Part shown: in pieces, positions 20,631-29,190 of the stretch
Numbering within the stretch: position 1 is the first letter of the stretch
Layout: the number at the start of each line of letters is the position of its first letter
Assembly (NCBI RefSeq): GCF_003176895.1
Contig: NZ_QGTD01000008.1
Location: forward strand, 682,001 to 746,000
DNA: 64,000 bases
Direction: 5' to 3'
From: Gracilibacillus dipsosauri
Lineage (GTDB): Bacteria; Bacillota; Bacilli; Bacillales; Amphibacillaceae
The notes under the pieces: model-generated
The model's input: the letters and a program-made list of their open reading frames with translations, nothing else
The model's database searches: none
What the model was told of the DNA's origin: nothing
Program-made: the position numbers and the translations under genes

Positions 20631-21887
20631 CTAAAGAAAGAGTCGTTGGATATCATTCCATGTTACGACAATCATTAGTAGCATTAATAATGCAAAACCT
20701 ATGAAATGAACGACACCTTCTTTCTGAGGATCGATTGGCTTTCCTCTTACTGCTTCTAATCCAACAAATAATAAACGTCCGCCATCTAATGCAGGTAATG
20801 GCACTAAATTAACGATCCCTAAGTTAACACTTAATATAGCAGTCCACATCATAAAATTCATAAATCCTGTCTGAACGACTTGATCTGTCGCATCATATAT
20901 ACCAACTGGTCCTGATAACATATCAATCGAGAACTGACCAGTAACTAATTTTCCTAGATTTGTTAATATCAATGTAGACCATTCATAGGTTTGCTGAAAA
21001 CTATATGGAATAGACCGAATAAATGATTTTTCAGAAGCTTGAACCACACCTACTTGCCCAAATGACTCCTGTTCTAGTTCAACTAAAGCTGGAGTAACCT
21101 CTAAAGGAATCTTTTCCCCATTTCTTATTACAACCATATCTACTGATTCTTCTGGACTTGCTTGTACAATTTCTTCAAATTCGGACCATTTTCCAACAGA
21201 TTCACCGTTTATTTCAACAACTTTATCTCCTGCCTGGAAGCCAGCTTCTTCTGCTGGGCTGTTCTCCACAACAGAACCAATTTCAATATCTTTCACAGGT
21301 ACACCTTGAATCATTGCTAACCCAGCAAAAATTACGATAGATAATAGAAAGTTCATCATAGGACCAGCGAACAATTGCATTGCTCGCTGCCCAACTGTTT
21401 TGGATGCAAATTGCCGATCGTATGGAGCAATTTGGGTTGGTTTTTCATCCATAATAAAATGAGCCTTTTCGTCTACTTGGAAGGAGAAATGTTGTTCATC
21501 TCCTACTTCATAGCCTTCCATTTTCAATCGGTGGTCTAGATCAATATTTTCTACTTCTATCACTAGTGCATCTGGGTGCTTATCTTTGTTATTGACAATA
21601 ATTTGATTGACTTTTCCTGCCTCATTAAAAGTAACACCAATATGCTGACCTGGTTTTATATCAACAATTTCCGGATCATCACCAGCAACTCGCACATAGC
21701 CACCCATAGGCAACAAACGAATGGTATACAGGGTTTCATTTTTCGTTGTAGAAAAAATTTTAGGCCCAAATCCAATGGCGAACTCTCTTACTAGCATACC
21801 TGCACGCTTTGCGAAAATAAAATGACCAAATTCATGAACAAATACTAAGAGTCCGAACATTAGAATAAACGCTATGATCGTATTCAA
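20631..21887 (-). CDS. rseP: Site-2 intramembrane zinc metalloprotease RseP/RasP
   Basis: Polytopic membrane protease that cleaves trimmed anti-sigma factors and leftover signal peptides; called RasP in B. subtilis. The 418-aa protein has HEFGH (H18, E19, H22) in the first membrane helix, a PDZ domain around 190-275 (SVVENSPAEEAGFQAGDKVVEINGE is its core, residues seen in pieces), and the C-terminal LVPLPALDGGR zinc-ligand motif. It lies in the order dxr-rseP-proS. Confidence 0.97.
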   Translation of the reverse strand: MNTIIAFILMFGLLVFVHEFGHFIFAKRAGMLVREFAIGFGPKIFSTTKNETLYTIRLLPMGGYVRVAGDDPEIVDIKPGQHIGVTFNEAGKVNQIIVNNKDKHPDALVIEVENIDLDHRLKMEGYEVGDEQHFSFQVDEKAHFIMDEKPTQIAPYDRQFASKTVGQRAMQLFAGPMMNFLLSIVIFAGLAMIQGVPVKDIEIGSVVENSPAEEAGFQAGDKVVEINGESVGKWSEFEEIVQASPEESVDMVVIRNGEKIPLEVTPALVELEQESFGQVGVVQASEKSFIRSIPYSFQQTYEWSTLILTNLGKLVTGQFSIDMLSGPVGIYDATDQVVQTGFMNFMMWTAILSVNLGIVNLVPLPALDGGRLLFVGLEAVRGKPIDPQKEGVVHFIGFALLMLLMIVVTWNDIQRLFL

Positions 21888-21939
21888 TCAACATACACTC
21901 CTTCCATTTCTTTACGGGGGATAGATAATTTGAAAATTC

Positions 21940-23091
21940 TTACTTATACTGCGATAAAATCCTCATTCTAGTGCTTTGATCAACTTCTTGGATTGTAACT
22001 AAATCTGGATCTTCAATTGATTGATGGTCGCTAATTGCTTTTTCAATAACTGATTCAATTTCTAGAAAACTAATGTTTCCTTTTAAAAATAAATCAACAG
22101 CTATTTCATTTGCTGCATTTAACACAGTGGGCATCGTTCCGCCTTTTTTCCCTGCATCATAGGCATATTGTAAGCAAGGAAAACGTTGCAAATCCATTTT
22201 TTCGAAATGGAGCTTGCCTACTTCAAGCAAATCTAAGCTTTCTGTTTGAGAGAATGGTAATCTATCTGGATAGGTTAGTGCATATTGAATTGGGACCCTC
22301 ATATCAGGCGTACCAAGCTGTGCGATGACACTCTTATCAACAAATTCAACCATAGAATGGATGATGCTTTCTTTATGTTGAATAACGTCAATTTTTTCAT
22401 AGGGTAAACCAAATAGCCAATGTGCTTCCATAACCTCTAATCCTTTATTCATCATAGTGGCAGAATCAATCGTGATTTTTGCCCCCATGCTCCAGTTTGG
22501 ATGATTCAATGCATCGGCTATGGTTACTTCTTCAAGGTCGGCTCTTGATTTGTCACGAAAGCTTCCTCCTGATGCAGTCAAAATAATTCTGCTTACTTGG
22601 CTAGAAGCTTCTCCATTTAATGCTTGAAATATTGCAGAGTGTTCACTGTCAATTGGTAGTAAGTCTACACCATTTTCTTTTGCTTTTCTCATAACGAGAT
22701 GTCCTGCAGTGACAAGAGTTTCTTTATTTGCGATAGCTATTTGTTTCTTTTCGTCAATAGCGGCTAGTGTTGCGGCAAGTCCAACACTTCCCATTACCGC
22801 ATTAACTAACACATCTGTCTTGGGATGACAACTAACTTCTACTAGTGCTTCTTCACCAACTAATATTTCTATAGATGTATTATTAGAAGGTGAAAATAAT
22901 TCCTTTTTTACTTTTTCATTTTTTACGACAATTTTTTCTGGCTGAAATCTTTCCAAAATAATTTTTGCCTTTTCTATATTTTCTCCAAATGAGATAGCAA
23001 ATAGTCGGAAATCTTCAGGATGCTCAGCGATAACATCCAGAGTTTGCATACCAATGGAACCCGTAGCTCCAAGTAGTGTAATATTTTTCAT
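21940..23091 (-). CDS. dxr: 1-deoxy-D-xylulose 5-phosphate reductoisomerase
   Basis: Second enzyme of the MEP isoprenoid pathway, making 2-C-methyl-D-erythritol 4-phosphate with NADPH. The 383-aa protein has the NADPH motif [16 protein letters not shown], the metal/substrate region [14 protein letters not shown], and the [20 protein letters not shown] segment. Its presence next to uppS and cdsA links precursor supply to undecaprenyl phosphate and phospholipid synthesis, the conserved Bacillus order. Confidence 0.98.
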   Translation of the reverse strand: MKNITLLGATGSIGMQTLDVIAEHPEDFRLFAISFGENIEKAKIILERFQPEKIVVKNEKVKKELFSPSNNTSIEILVGEEALVEVSCHPKTDVLVNAVMGSVGLAATLAAIDEKKQIAIANKETLVTAGHLVMRKAKENGVDLLPIDSEHSAIFQALNGEASSQVSRIILTASGGSFRDKSRADLEEVTIADALNHPNWSMGAKITIDSATMMNKGLEVMEAHWLFGLPYEKIDVIQHKESIIHSMVEFVDKSVIAQLGTPDMRVPIQYALTYPDRLPFSQTESLDLLEVGKLHFEKMDLQRFPCLQYAYDAGKKGGTMPTVLNAANEIAVDLFLKGNISFLEIESVIEKAISDHQSIEDPDLVTIQEVDQSTRMRILSQYK

Positions 23092-23115
23092 ATCTGAATA
23101 ACGCCCCAGTATAGT

Positions 23116-23901
23116 TTATTGTATAAAATTAATAAAATGAAGTAATGGAAAGACAAATAACCAACTATCAAATCGGTCAAGTATTCCACCATGACCAGGC
23201 AATAATTTTCCTGAGTCTTTCACATTGTAATATCGTTTAATAGCCGATTCTACCAAGTCACCAACTTGTCCACCAATCGATGCTAAAATCGTAACTAATA
23301 TAACGATGATTAAAGAATCATGCACGGGGAAAAAGGTATGAAAAATGACAGCAACAACACAGGCTATCAATATCCCACCAATGGCACCCTCGATTGTTTT
23401 ATTAGGACTGATTTTTGGCCATAGCTTTCTCCTTCCAAATGCCCTTCCAAAAAAATACGCTCCCGTGTCCGTTGAAAGTATAACTAGAATAGCATAAAAG
23501 ATATAGACAAGTCCATCATTGTCAACATCTCTCGTTTGGATAAAATAATAAAAGCCAAGTCCGACATAAATGGTTGATAATATTAAAAAACCCGCATCCT
23601 CAAACGTGAATTTATTCTTCACTAAAACAGTATAAGCGAGCAATAACAGTACAAAAAACATTAACAGTTCGGTTCTAGTAGAGAAAAAGATAAATTCACC
23701 TTGAAAAAGTAATCCCCATAATAATATAACTGTTAAAATAGTTGGAATTGGATATGAGGTAGTTTTTCGCATATGTAATAATTCTAATAACCCTATAGTC
23801 GCAATGATATACATTGCAATCTGAAATGGTAAGCCATTCATAAACACTAAGGGAAAAAAGATAAGTATAGCAACTATTGCTGTAATTATTCTAATTTTCA
23901 T
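23116..23901 (-). CDS. cdsA: Phosphatidate cytidylyltransferase
   Basis: Membrane enzyme making CDP-diacylglycerol from phosphatidic acid and CTP. The 261-aa protein is almost all hydrophobic helices, ending with the signature region KISPNKTIEGAIGG and GHGGILDRFDSW. I start at the ATG at 23901; a TTG one codon earlier is possible. It is 11 bp downstream of uppS and clearly in the same operon, followed by dxr. Confidence 0.97.
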   Translation of the reverse strand: MKIRIITAIVAILIFFPLVFMNGLPFQIAMYIIATIGLLELLHMRKTTSYPIPTILTVILLWGLLFQGEFIFFSTRTELLMFFVLLLLAYTVLVKNKFTFEDAGFLILSTIYVGLGFYYFIQTRDVDNDGLVYIFYAILVILSTDTGAYFFGRAFGRRKLWPKISPNKTIEGAIGGILIACVVAVIFHTFFPVHDSLIIVILVTILASIGGQVGDLVESAIKRYYNVKDSGKLLPGHGGILDRFDSWLFVFPLLHFINFIQ

Positions 23902-23914
23902 CAATATTCACACC

Positions 23915-24679
23915 TTAAATTCCGCCGTAACGACGTTTTCGCTTTTGAAATTCGTTAATAGCTTTTTCAAAATCTTCTTCATTAAAGTCTGGCCATAATG
24001 TATCCGTAAACCATAATTCTGAGTATGCTGATTGCCAAAGCAAGAAATTACTTAATCGAATTTCACCACTAGTCCTGATTAAAAGATCTGGATCAGAAAT
24101 ATCAGAAGTATATAAATGACGGCTAAACATTTGCTCATCAATTTCTTCTATGGAATAATTCCCTTCTAGAACCTCCTTACAAATAGCTTTCACAGATTGG
24201 ATCATTTCATAACGGCTACCATAATTTATAGCTATATTTAGGATCAATCCAGTATTCGCAGAAGTCTTATCAATTGCACTCATAATGGCTGCACTTGTTT
24301 TATTAGGAAGGTGCTCTAAATCACCAATCGTTTCTATTTTCACATTCTCTTCCATTAATTCCGGTAAATAATGCTGAAGAAAATCTATTGGTAGTTTCAT
24401 TAGATATTCTATCTCATTAGACGGTCTTTTCCAATTTTCAGTCGAGAATGCGTAAAGGGTGAGAATCTTCACATTATAAGAATTGGCAATTTTCACGATC
24501 CTTTTAACATTATCCATCCCCTGTCTATGTCCCGCGACACGAGGTAATCCTTTATTTTGAGCCCATCGCCCATTTCCGTCCATGATGATGGCGATATGTT
24601 CAGGTATTCTCTCTACTTGTAGCTCAGGCCTTACTAAATTTTTTTCTTTTTTTAAGAAAGGAAGTTTAAACAAAGCCAT
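23915..24679 (-). CDS. uppS: Undecaprenyl diphosphate synthase
   Basis: Cis-prenyltransferase that makes the C55 lipid carrier of cell-wall synthesis. The 254-aa protein contains HIAIIMDGNGRWAQNKGLP with the catalytic aspartate, GHRQGM, LNIAINYGSRYE, and DLLIRTSGEIRLSNFLLWQ. The start at 24679 follows GGAGGATCAAAA and gives MALFKLPFLKK; a longer reading frame (14 codons more) lacks such a site. It opens a run uppS-cdsA-dxr-rseP-proS, preceded by a region holding a short perfect palindrome. Confidence 0.97.
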   Translation of the reverse strand: MALFKLPFLKKEKNLVRPELQVERIPEHIAIIMDGNGRWAQNKGLPRVAGHRQGMDNVKRIVKIANSYNVKILTLYAFSTENWKRPSNEIEYLMKLPIDFLQHYLPELMEENVKIETIGDLEHLPNKTSAAIMSAIDKTSANTGLILNIAINYGSRYEMIQSVKAICKEVLEGNYSIEEIDEQMFSRHLYTSDISDPDLLIRTSGEIRLSNFLLWQSAYSELWFTDTLWPDFNEEDFEKAINEFQKRKRRYGGI

Positions 24680-24774
24680 TTTTGATCCTCCATTGTTCAA
24701 CACATTGAAATACTTCTTCATTTCATATAGAGACTACTTAACGAAACTATAGCTTGCTTCCCTTATCTACTATG

Positions 24775-24786
24775 TACGTTAACGTA
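24775..24786. other. 12-bp perfect palindrome upstream of uppS
   Basis: TACGTTAACGTA is self-complementary and lies about 96 bp before the uppS start, in a 160-bp AT-rich gap. It could be an operator half-site pair, but a 12-bp palindrome is short and no regulator is indicated. Confidence 0.25.
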
Positions 24787-24842
24787 TTATTATTCTTATC
24801 ATTACTTTTTTCATACTCTAATGGGAAGAAGCGATAAAGTGG

Positions 24843-24870
24843 AAAAACCCTCTTCTTCACAAGAGGGTTT
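24843..24870 (-). terminator. Intrinsic terminator after frr
   Basis: AAACCCTCTT with AAGAGGGTTT, loop GTGAAG, followed by TT on the minus strand. It lies 33 bp after the frr stop and separates pyrH-frr from uppS. Confidence 0.88.
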
Positions 24871-24902
24871 ATTCTCACATTTTCATTCTACCTTTTTTTA
24901 GC

Positions 24903-25460
24903 TTATACTTCCATAATTTCTTGTTCTTTTTCTTTTGTTAATCCATCAATTTGGCTAATGTGCTCATCAGTAGCACTTTGTACTTCGTCCTGATAACCTC
25001 TTAATTCATCTTCTGTAATTTCACCATTTTTTTCGTCTTTTTTCAATTGGTCATTCGTATCACGGCGAATGTTACGAATTTGTACTTTGGACTCTTCCGC
25101 AAATTTACCAACAACTTTTACCAATTCTTTACGTCGTTCTTCGGTAAGTGGCGGAATACTTAAGCGAATGACATTTCCATCACTAGAAGGTGAAAGGCCT
25201 AAATCAGCCTTTTGAATCGCCTTTTCAATATCACCAATAGACGATTTATCAAATGGAGTGATAAGAAGTAAACGCGCCTCTGGTACTGTAATGGATGATA
25301 ACTGATTTAATGGGGTAAGCGCTCCATAGTATTCTACTTGAACACTATCGAGAAGAGCAGGATTTGCTCTACCAGCTCTTACCGTTGCTAAATTTTTAGA
25401 ATAAGCCTTTACTGCTTGTTCCATTTTTTCCTTCGTTTCTTTTAACAATACATCTGACAT
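24903..25460 (-). CDS. frr: Ribosome recycling factor
   Basis: With EF-G it splits post-termination ribosomes. The 185-aa protein has the standard length and features: [53 protein letters not shown] and [14 protein letters not shown]. Its ATG overlaps the pyrH stop as TAATG, so the two are translationally coupled. Confidence 0.98.
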   Translation of the reverse strand: MSDVLLKETKEKMEQAVKAYSKNLATVRAGRANPALLDSVQVEYYGALTPLNQLSSITVPEARLLLITPFDKSSIGDIEKAIQKADLGLSPSSDGNVIRLSIPPLTEERRKELVKVVGKFAEESKVQIRNIRRDTNDQLKKDEKNGEITEDELRGYQDEVQSATDEHISQIDGLTKEKEQEIMEV

Positions 25461-26185
25461 TATTCTTTCCCCCTTATAATGGTACCGATATTTTCACCAA
25501 CTACTGCTTTTTTAATATTTCCTTCTTCTGATATTGAAAATACTAGTAATGGAATATTGTTATCCATACAGAGAGAAGAGGCTGTAGAATCCATTACACC
25601 TAATCCTTCATTTAAAATTTCTAAATAAGATAATTGATCATATTTCTTAGCATCCTTATCCACCTTCGGATCAGCTGTATAAACCCCATCGACGTTATTT
25701 TTCGCCATCAAAATAACATCTGCTTCAATCTCTGCCGCTCTGAGTGCTGCTGTTGTATCTGTCGAGAAGTATGGGTTACCTGTACCTGCTGCAAAGATAA
25801 CTACCCGTTTTTTCTCTAAGTGTCTGATTGCTTTACGTCTTATATATGGTTCTGCTACTTGACGCATCTCAATAGAGGTTTGGACCCTCGTTGGTATACC
25901 GAGGTTTTCTAGACTATCCTGCAGTGCTAGAGAATTCATGACAGTAGCCAGCATGCCCATATAATCTGCATTTGCTCTGTCCATTCCCATCTCACTTCCG
26001 ATCTTACCTCGCCAAATGTTTCCACCACCAACCACCACAGCAACTTCAACACCTAATTCCACGACATCCTTGACCTGTTTCGCAACAGATTGAATGATAG
26101 ATGGTTCGATTCCAAAACCTTGTTCACCACTTAAAGCTTCACCACTTAATTTTAACACAACTCTTCTGTAGTTAGCAGTAGCCAT
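25460..26185 (-). CDS. pyrH: UMP kinase
   Basis: Bacterial amino-acid-kinase-type enzyme phosphorylating UMP. The 241-aa protein begins [20 protein letters not shown], with GGGNIWRG and the [19 protein letters not shown] loop. The start at 26185 follows GGAGGTTATT; a longer frame runs 17 codons upstream into AT-rich leader sequence. The order tsf-pyrH-frr is conserved in many bacteria. Confidence 0.98.
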   Translation of the reverse strand: MATANYRRVVLKLSGEALSGEQGFGIEPSIIQSVAKQVKDVVELGVEVAVVVGGGNIWRGKIGSEMGMDRANADYMGMLATVMNSLALQDSLENLGIPTRVQTSIEMRQVAEPYIRRKAIRHLEKKRVVIFAAGTGNPYFSTDTTAALRAAEIEADVILMAKNNVDGVYTADPKVDKDAKKYDQLSYLEILNEGLGVMDSTASSLCMDNNIPLLVFSISEEGNIKKAVVGENIGTIIRGKE

Positions 26186-26274
26186 AATAACCTCCGTATA
26201 TGTAAATATTATAATAAAAATACGATTTGATCGCAAAACGTTTCTTATTCATCGATATTACTTTTTTACAGTGC

Positions 26275-26300
26275 AAAGAAAAGGGACACCTGGTGCCCCT
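26275..26300 (-). terminator. Intrinsic terminator after tsf
   Basis: GGGGCACC, AGGT.. and TGTCCC form a short GC-rich stem with one mismatch, followed by TTTTCTTT on the minus strand, 15 bp after the tsf stop. Confidence 0.75.
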
Positions 26301-26314
26301 CCAATTTGGTTAAA

Positions 26315-27202
26315 TTATTTTTTATTAACTTGGCTCATAACTTCTTCAGCAAAGTTATCTACACGCTTTTCAATACCTTCGCCAACTTCATAACGAACAA
26401 AAGATTTTACTGAAGCATTTTTATTTTTCACAATTTGTTTTACTTTTTGATCAGGGTCTTTGACAAAGCTTTGCTCTAATAAACAAATTTCTTCAAAGAA
26501 TTTTCCTAAACGACCTTCTACCATTTTTTCTACAATATGTTCAGGCTTTCCTTCGTTTAAAGCTTGTGTTTTTAATACTTCTCTTTCTTTTTCAACATCT
26601 TCTTGAGCTACCGCATCACGAGATAAGTAGCGAGGGTTTACGGCAGCGACATGCATTGCAATATCTTTAGCAAGCTGCTCGTCTGTTGTACCTTCCAATA
26701 CAGTTACAACACCGATATTCCCCCCCATGTGAATGTACTCACCAAATACATCTTGATCTGTTTTAGTGAAAAGGGCAAAACGACGTAAAGAGATTTTTTC
26801 ACCAATCTTAGCAATGTTAGAATTAATAAATTCTTCCACTTTTTCACCTTCACCATTTAAAGGTTGTGCTAATGCTTCTTCTACACTACCTGGCTTTTCA
26901 GATAAGATGTGCTTAGCTAATGCTTGTAGAAGTGATTTAAATTGATCATTTTTAGTGACAAAGTCTGTCTCACAGTTAACTTCAAGAAGCACTGCATCGT
27001 TACCCTCAACTTCAACATATGCTGAACCTTCTGCTGCAATACGGTCTGCTTTTTTCGCTGCTTTTGATATACCTTTTTCACGTAGGTAGTCAATCGCTTT
27101 ATCGATATCACCATCTGTTTCTTGAAGTGCTTTTTTACAATCCATCATACCTGCACCAGTTTTTTCTCTTAATTCTTTTACTAACTTTGCAGTAATTGCC
27201 AT
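26315..27202 (-). CDS. tsf: Elongation factor Ts
   Basis: Guanine nucleotide exchange factor for EF-Tu. The 295-aa protein has the N-terminal UBA-like domain ([20 protein letters not shown]) and the exchange core with ETDFVTKND. The start has AAAGGAGG. It lies downstream of rpsB, separated by a terminator and by a second hairpin, so a proportion of its transcription may be set at this point. Confidence 0.98.
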   Translation of the reverse strand: MAITAKLVKELREKTGAGMMDCKKALQETDGDIDKAIDYLREKGISKAAKKADRIAAEGSAYVEVEGNDAVLLEVNCETDFVTKNDQFKSLLQALAKHILSEKPGSVEEALAQPLNGEGEKVEEFINSNIAKIGEKISLRRFALFTKTDQDVFGEYIHMGGNIGVVTVLEGTTDEQLAKDIAMHVAAVNPRYLSRDAVAQEDVEKEREVLKTQALNEGKPEHIVEKMVEGRLGKFFEEICLLEQSFVKDPDQKVKQIVKNKNASVKSFVRYEVGEGIEKRVDNFAEEVMSQVNKK

Positions 27203-27248
27203 AAATATTTCCTCCTTTAAGTAATGTATACTTATTGTCTATTGCTTT

Positions 27249-27290
27249 AGAAAAACTCGCATTCGCTCTTCTTTTGCGAATGCCTAGTTT
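27249..27290 (-). promoter_or_regulatory. Second terminator-like hairpin, in the tsf leader
   Basis: The stem GCATTCGC / GCGAATGC is extended by AAACT / AGTTT and followed by GAGTTTTTCT on the minus strand. It ends about 47 bp before the tsf start. The rpsB terminator lies 80 bp further upstream, so this hairpin would act on transcripts that have passed or begun after that terminator, which is an attenuator-like position. Confidence 0.6.
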
Positions 27291-27367
27291 TTGTTTATAC
27301 TTGGCACCTTAAAATGTAGCTGCGTAGAAACTTCTGCTGTGTAAAATTTTATACTTACCTAACGTGT

Positions 27368-27403
27368 AAAAAAAGGTGATAAAAGGTCCCCCTCTTATCA
27401 CCC
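27368..27403 (-). terminator. Intrinsic terminator after rpsB
   Basis: GGTGATAA and TTATCACC pair around a 12-nt loop, followed by seven T residues on the minus strand. It lies about 20 bp after the rpsB stop. Confidence 0.88.
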
Positions 27404-27421
27404 AAAACCTTCTTTACTCTT

Positions 27422-28183
27422 TTACTCTTCTGCAGTTTCTACTTCTGCATTTGCTTCTTCTTGTTCTTCCGCTTGCTCTTCAGCAACTTCTTCCGTTACT
27501 TCACCTTGTTTTACTTCTAAAATAGCGTCAGCCATTTTTCCAGTAAGTAATTTAACTGCACGGATAGCATCATCATTAGCTGGGATAACATAATCGATTT
27601 CGTCTGGATCACAGTTAGTATCTACGATCCCTACAATTGGAATATTAAGTTTATGTGCTTCCGCAACTGCAATGCGTTCTTTTCTTGGATCAATAATGAA
27701 AAGAGCATCAGGAATTTTGTTCATTTCTTTAATACCACCTAAGAATTTAACAAGTCTTTCTTTTTCTTTTAATAGACCTACTACTTCTTTTTTAGGAAGT
27801 ACTTCGAATGTTCCATCTTCTTCCATTTTTTCGATATCTTTTAAACGATTAATACGTTTACGAATAGTTTCAAAGTTTGTTAATGTCCCACCTAACCAGC
27901 GTTGGTTTACATAAAACATTCCTGAACGGATTGCTTCTTCCTTCACTGATTCTTGTGCTTGCTTCTTGGTACCTACAAATAAAACAGTACCATCATTTTC
28001 TGCGATTTCTTTAACGAAATTGTACGCTTCTTCTACTTTCTTTACGGTTTTTTGTAGGTCAATAATGTAAATACCGTTACGTTCTGTGAAGATGTATTTT
28101 TTCATCTTCGGATTCCAACGACGAGTTTGGTGACCAAAATGCACACCAGCCTCTAATAGCTGTTTCATTGAGATTACTGCCAT
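27422..28183 (-). CDS. rpsB: 30S ribosomal protein S2
   Basis: Small-subunit protein on the solvent side. The 253-aa sequence has [15 protein letters not shown] near the N terminus, [13 protein letters not shown], and [15 protein letters not shown] with [17 protein letters not shown]. It has the acidic, glutamate- and alanine-rich C-terminal tail common in Bacilli. A promoter candidate and a 110-nt leader precede it. It marks the boundary between the motility operon and the translation genes. Confidence 0.99.
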   Translation of the reverse strand: MAVISMKQLLEAGVHFGHQTRRWNPKMKKYIFTERNGIYIIDLQKTVKKVEEAYNFVKEIAENDGTVLFVGTKKQAQESVKEEAIRSGMFYVNQRWLGGTLTNFETIRKRINRLKDIEKMEEDGTFEVLPKKEVVGLLKEKERLVKFLGGIKEMNKIPDALFIIDPRKERIAVAEAHKLNIPIVGIVDTNCDPDEIDYVIPANDDAIRAVKLLTGKMADAILEVKQGEVTEEVAEEQAEEQEEANAEVETAEE

Positions 28184-28299
28184 TTTCTTTCCTCCTGTAA
28201 ATTGGTTTTTTATCCTCCATTTGTATCATTAGATAAAAGGACTAAATCAATAGCACCACTTTTACCTTCCACAAACGTGTGTATTTAACACCATGAACA

Positions 28300-28328
28300 A
28301 ATATAACATATTGATTTTATGCAATCAA
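28300..28328 (-). promoter_or_regulatory. Candidate sigma-A promoter for rpsB
   Basis: TTGATT (28323-28328), 17 bp, TATATT (28300-28305) on the minus strand, overlapping the end of the swrB spacer. It predicts a leader of about 110 nt, in which TTTTATC and GATAAAA can pair. No terminator is visible between swrB and this promoter. Confidence 0.5.
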
Positions 28329-28334
28329 GCTATT

Positions 28335-28847
28335 TTATCTGTTTTTTTGTTGAAATTTTAATAATAGTTCTATTTCTGTCTTTCCTTTATCCAATTTCTT
28401 AGCAATTTCATCAGAAGTCATGCCTTTTTGAGAAAGGTGGAGAATTTGTGCAGTCAAGGATTGTTCTACTGTGTCTTTTTGTATCCCATCTGTAATCGGT
28501 TGATAGTCTTCGTATTCATTATCTTTGGGAATTCTCACAGTTCCTTCTTCTGGTTTATTCGGTTGAGGTACTTCATTCGTTGTCTTCTTTTTTAGTTGAT
28601 TTTGTTGAACAGCTTCTGTTATCTCCACTGATGGATTGTCCATTAAATCTATTTGCTCCAAAAATTTCTGATTCTCTTCTTTCATTTCTACTAAATATAA
28701 TGCCAAAGAATCCTCCATTTTTTCCACTTGCTCCAAGACATTTGCTTCAATATCTTCTATGTTTTGTTGTTTCATTTTTAAATGACGAATAACAATAAAT
28801 GTAATAATATGAATAAGAAAACTTAATAATAGCAATAAATATATCAT
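28335..28847 (-). CDS. swrB: SwrB-like swarming-motility membrane protein
   Basis: SwrB of B. subtilis is a single-pass membrane protein that promotes flagellar basal-body completion and sigma-D activity. This 170-aa protein has the expected features: an N-terminal hydrophobic helix (about residues 2-21, MIYLLLLLSFLIHIITFIVI), a charged coiled-coil-like middle, and a C-terminal GMTSDEIAKKLDKGKTEIEL motif typical of YlxL/SwrB. It is the last gene of the fla/che operon, as in B. subtilis. The identification rests on architecture and position, since the middle is poorly conserved. Confidence 0.82.
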   Translation of the reverse strand: MIYLLLLLSFLIHIITFIVIRHLKMKQQNIEDIEANVLEQVEKMEDSLALYLVEMKEENQKFLEQIDLMDNPSVEITEAVQQNQLKKKTTNEVPQPNKPEEGTVRIPKDNEYEDYQPITDGIQKDTVEQSLTAQILHLSQKGMTSDEIAKKLDKGKTEIELLLKFQQKNR

Positions 28848-28858
28848 AAATACCCTTC

Positions 28859-29164
28859 TTATCTCTTAATATCAATCCGCTTTCCTAAATAAGGATGTTG
28901 CTGGTTCGCTTCCTTTTCCTCTTCTGTGAAAGGAGAACGTTCATTATCATGATGACCCTTTTCTTTTTGGTTATTTTTCAATCTCAATTTCTCTGATTCT
29001 TGTTGCTTGATAACTCGCTGTCTTTTTCTGATCTCTTCTAATACTTGAGATTGGGCCAATTGTTCCTGGCCTAGTCTTCCTTGTTGCTTTAAGTGCTCTT
29101 GGATTTTCCCTGCATCCTGTGTTCGCGGTAACGCTACTTGCATCTCTACTGATTTCCAACTCAC
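28859..29164 (-). CDS. Uncharacterised 101-aa protein in the motility operon
   Basis: I do not recognise a characterised family. The protein is very hydrophilic and predicted mainly helical, rich in Gln, Glu, Lys and Arg. It has a short motif VALPRTQDAGKIQEHL near the N terminus, then a long charged helix (about 30-70), and ends HPYLGKRIDIKR. The start is a GTG at 29164; an internal ATG at codon 8 is possible, though neither has a strong ribosome site. It lies between fapA and swrB, with 12-26 bp gaps, so it is certainly co-transcribed with motility genes. B. subtilis has no gene here. The PRTQ-type N terminus resembles small proteins I associate with flagellar loci in other Firmicutes, but this is unverified. 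Confidence 0.75.
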   Translation of the reverse strand: MSWKSVEMQVALPRTQDAGKIQEHLKQQGRLGQEQLAQSQVLEEIRKRQRVIKQQESEKLRLKNNQKEKGHHDNERSPFTEEEKEANQQHPYLGKRIDIKR

Positions 29165-29190
29165 TCGGAATCAATCCCTTGCTCCCATAT

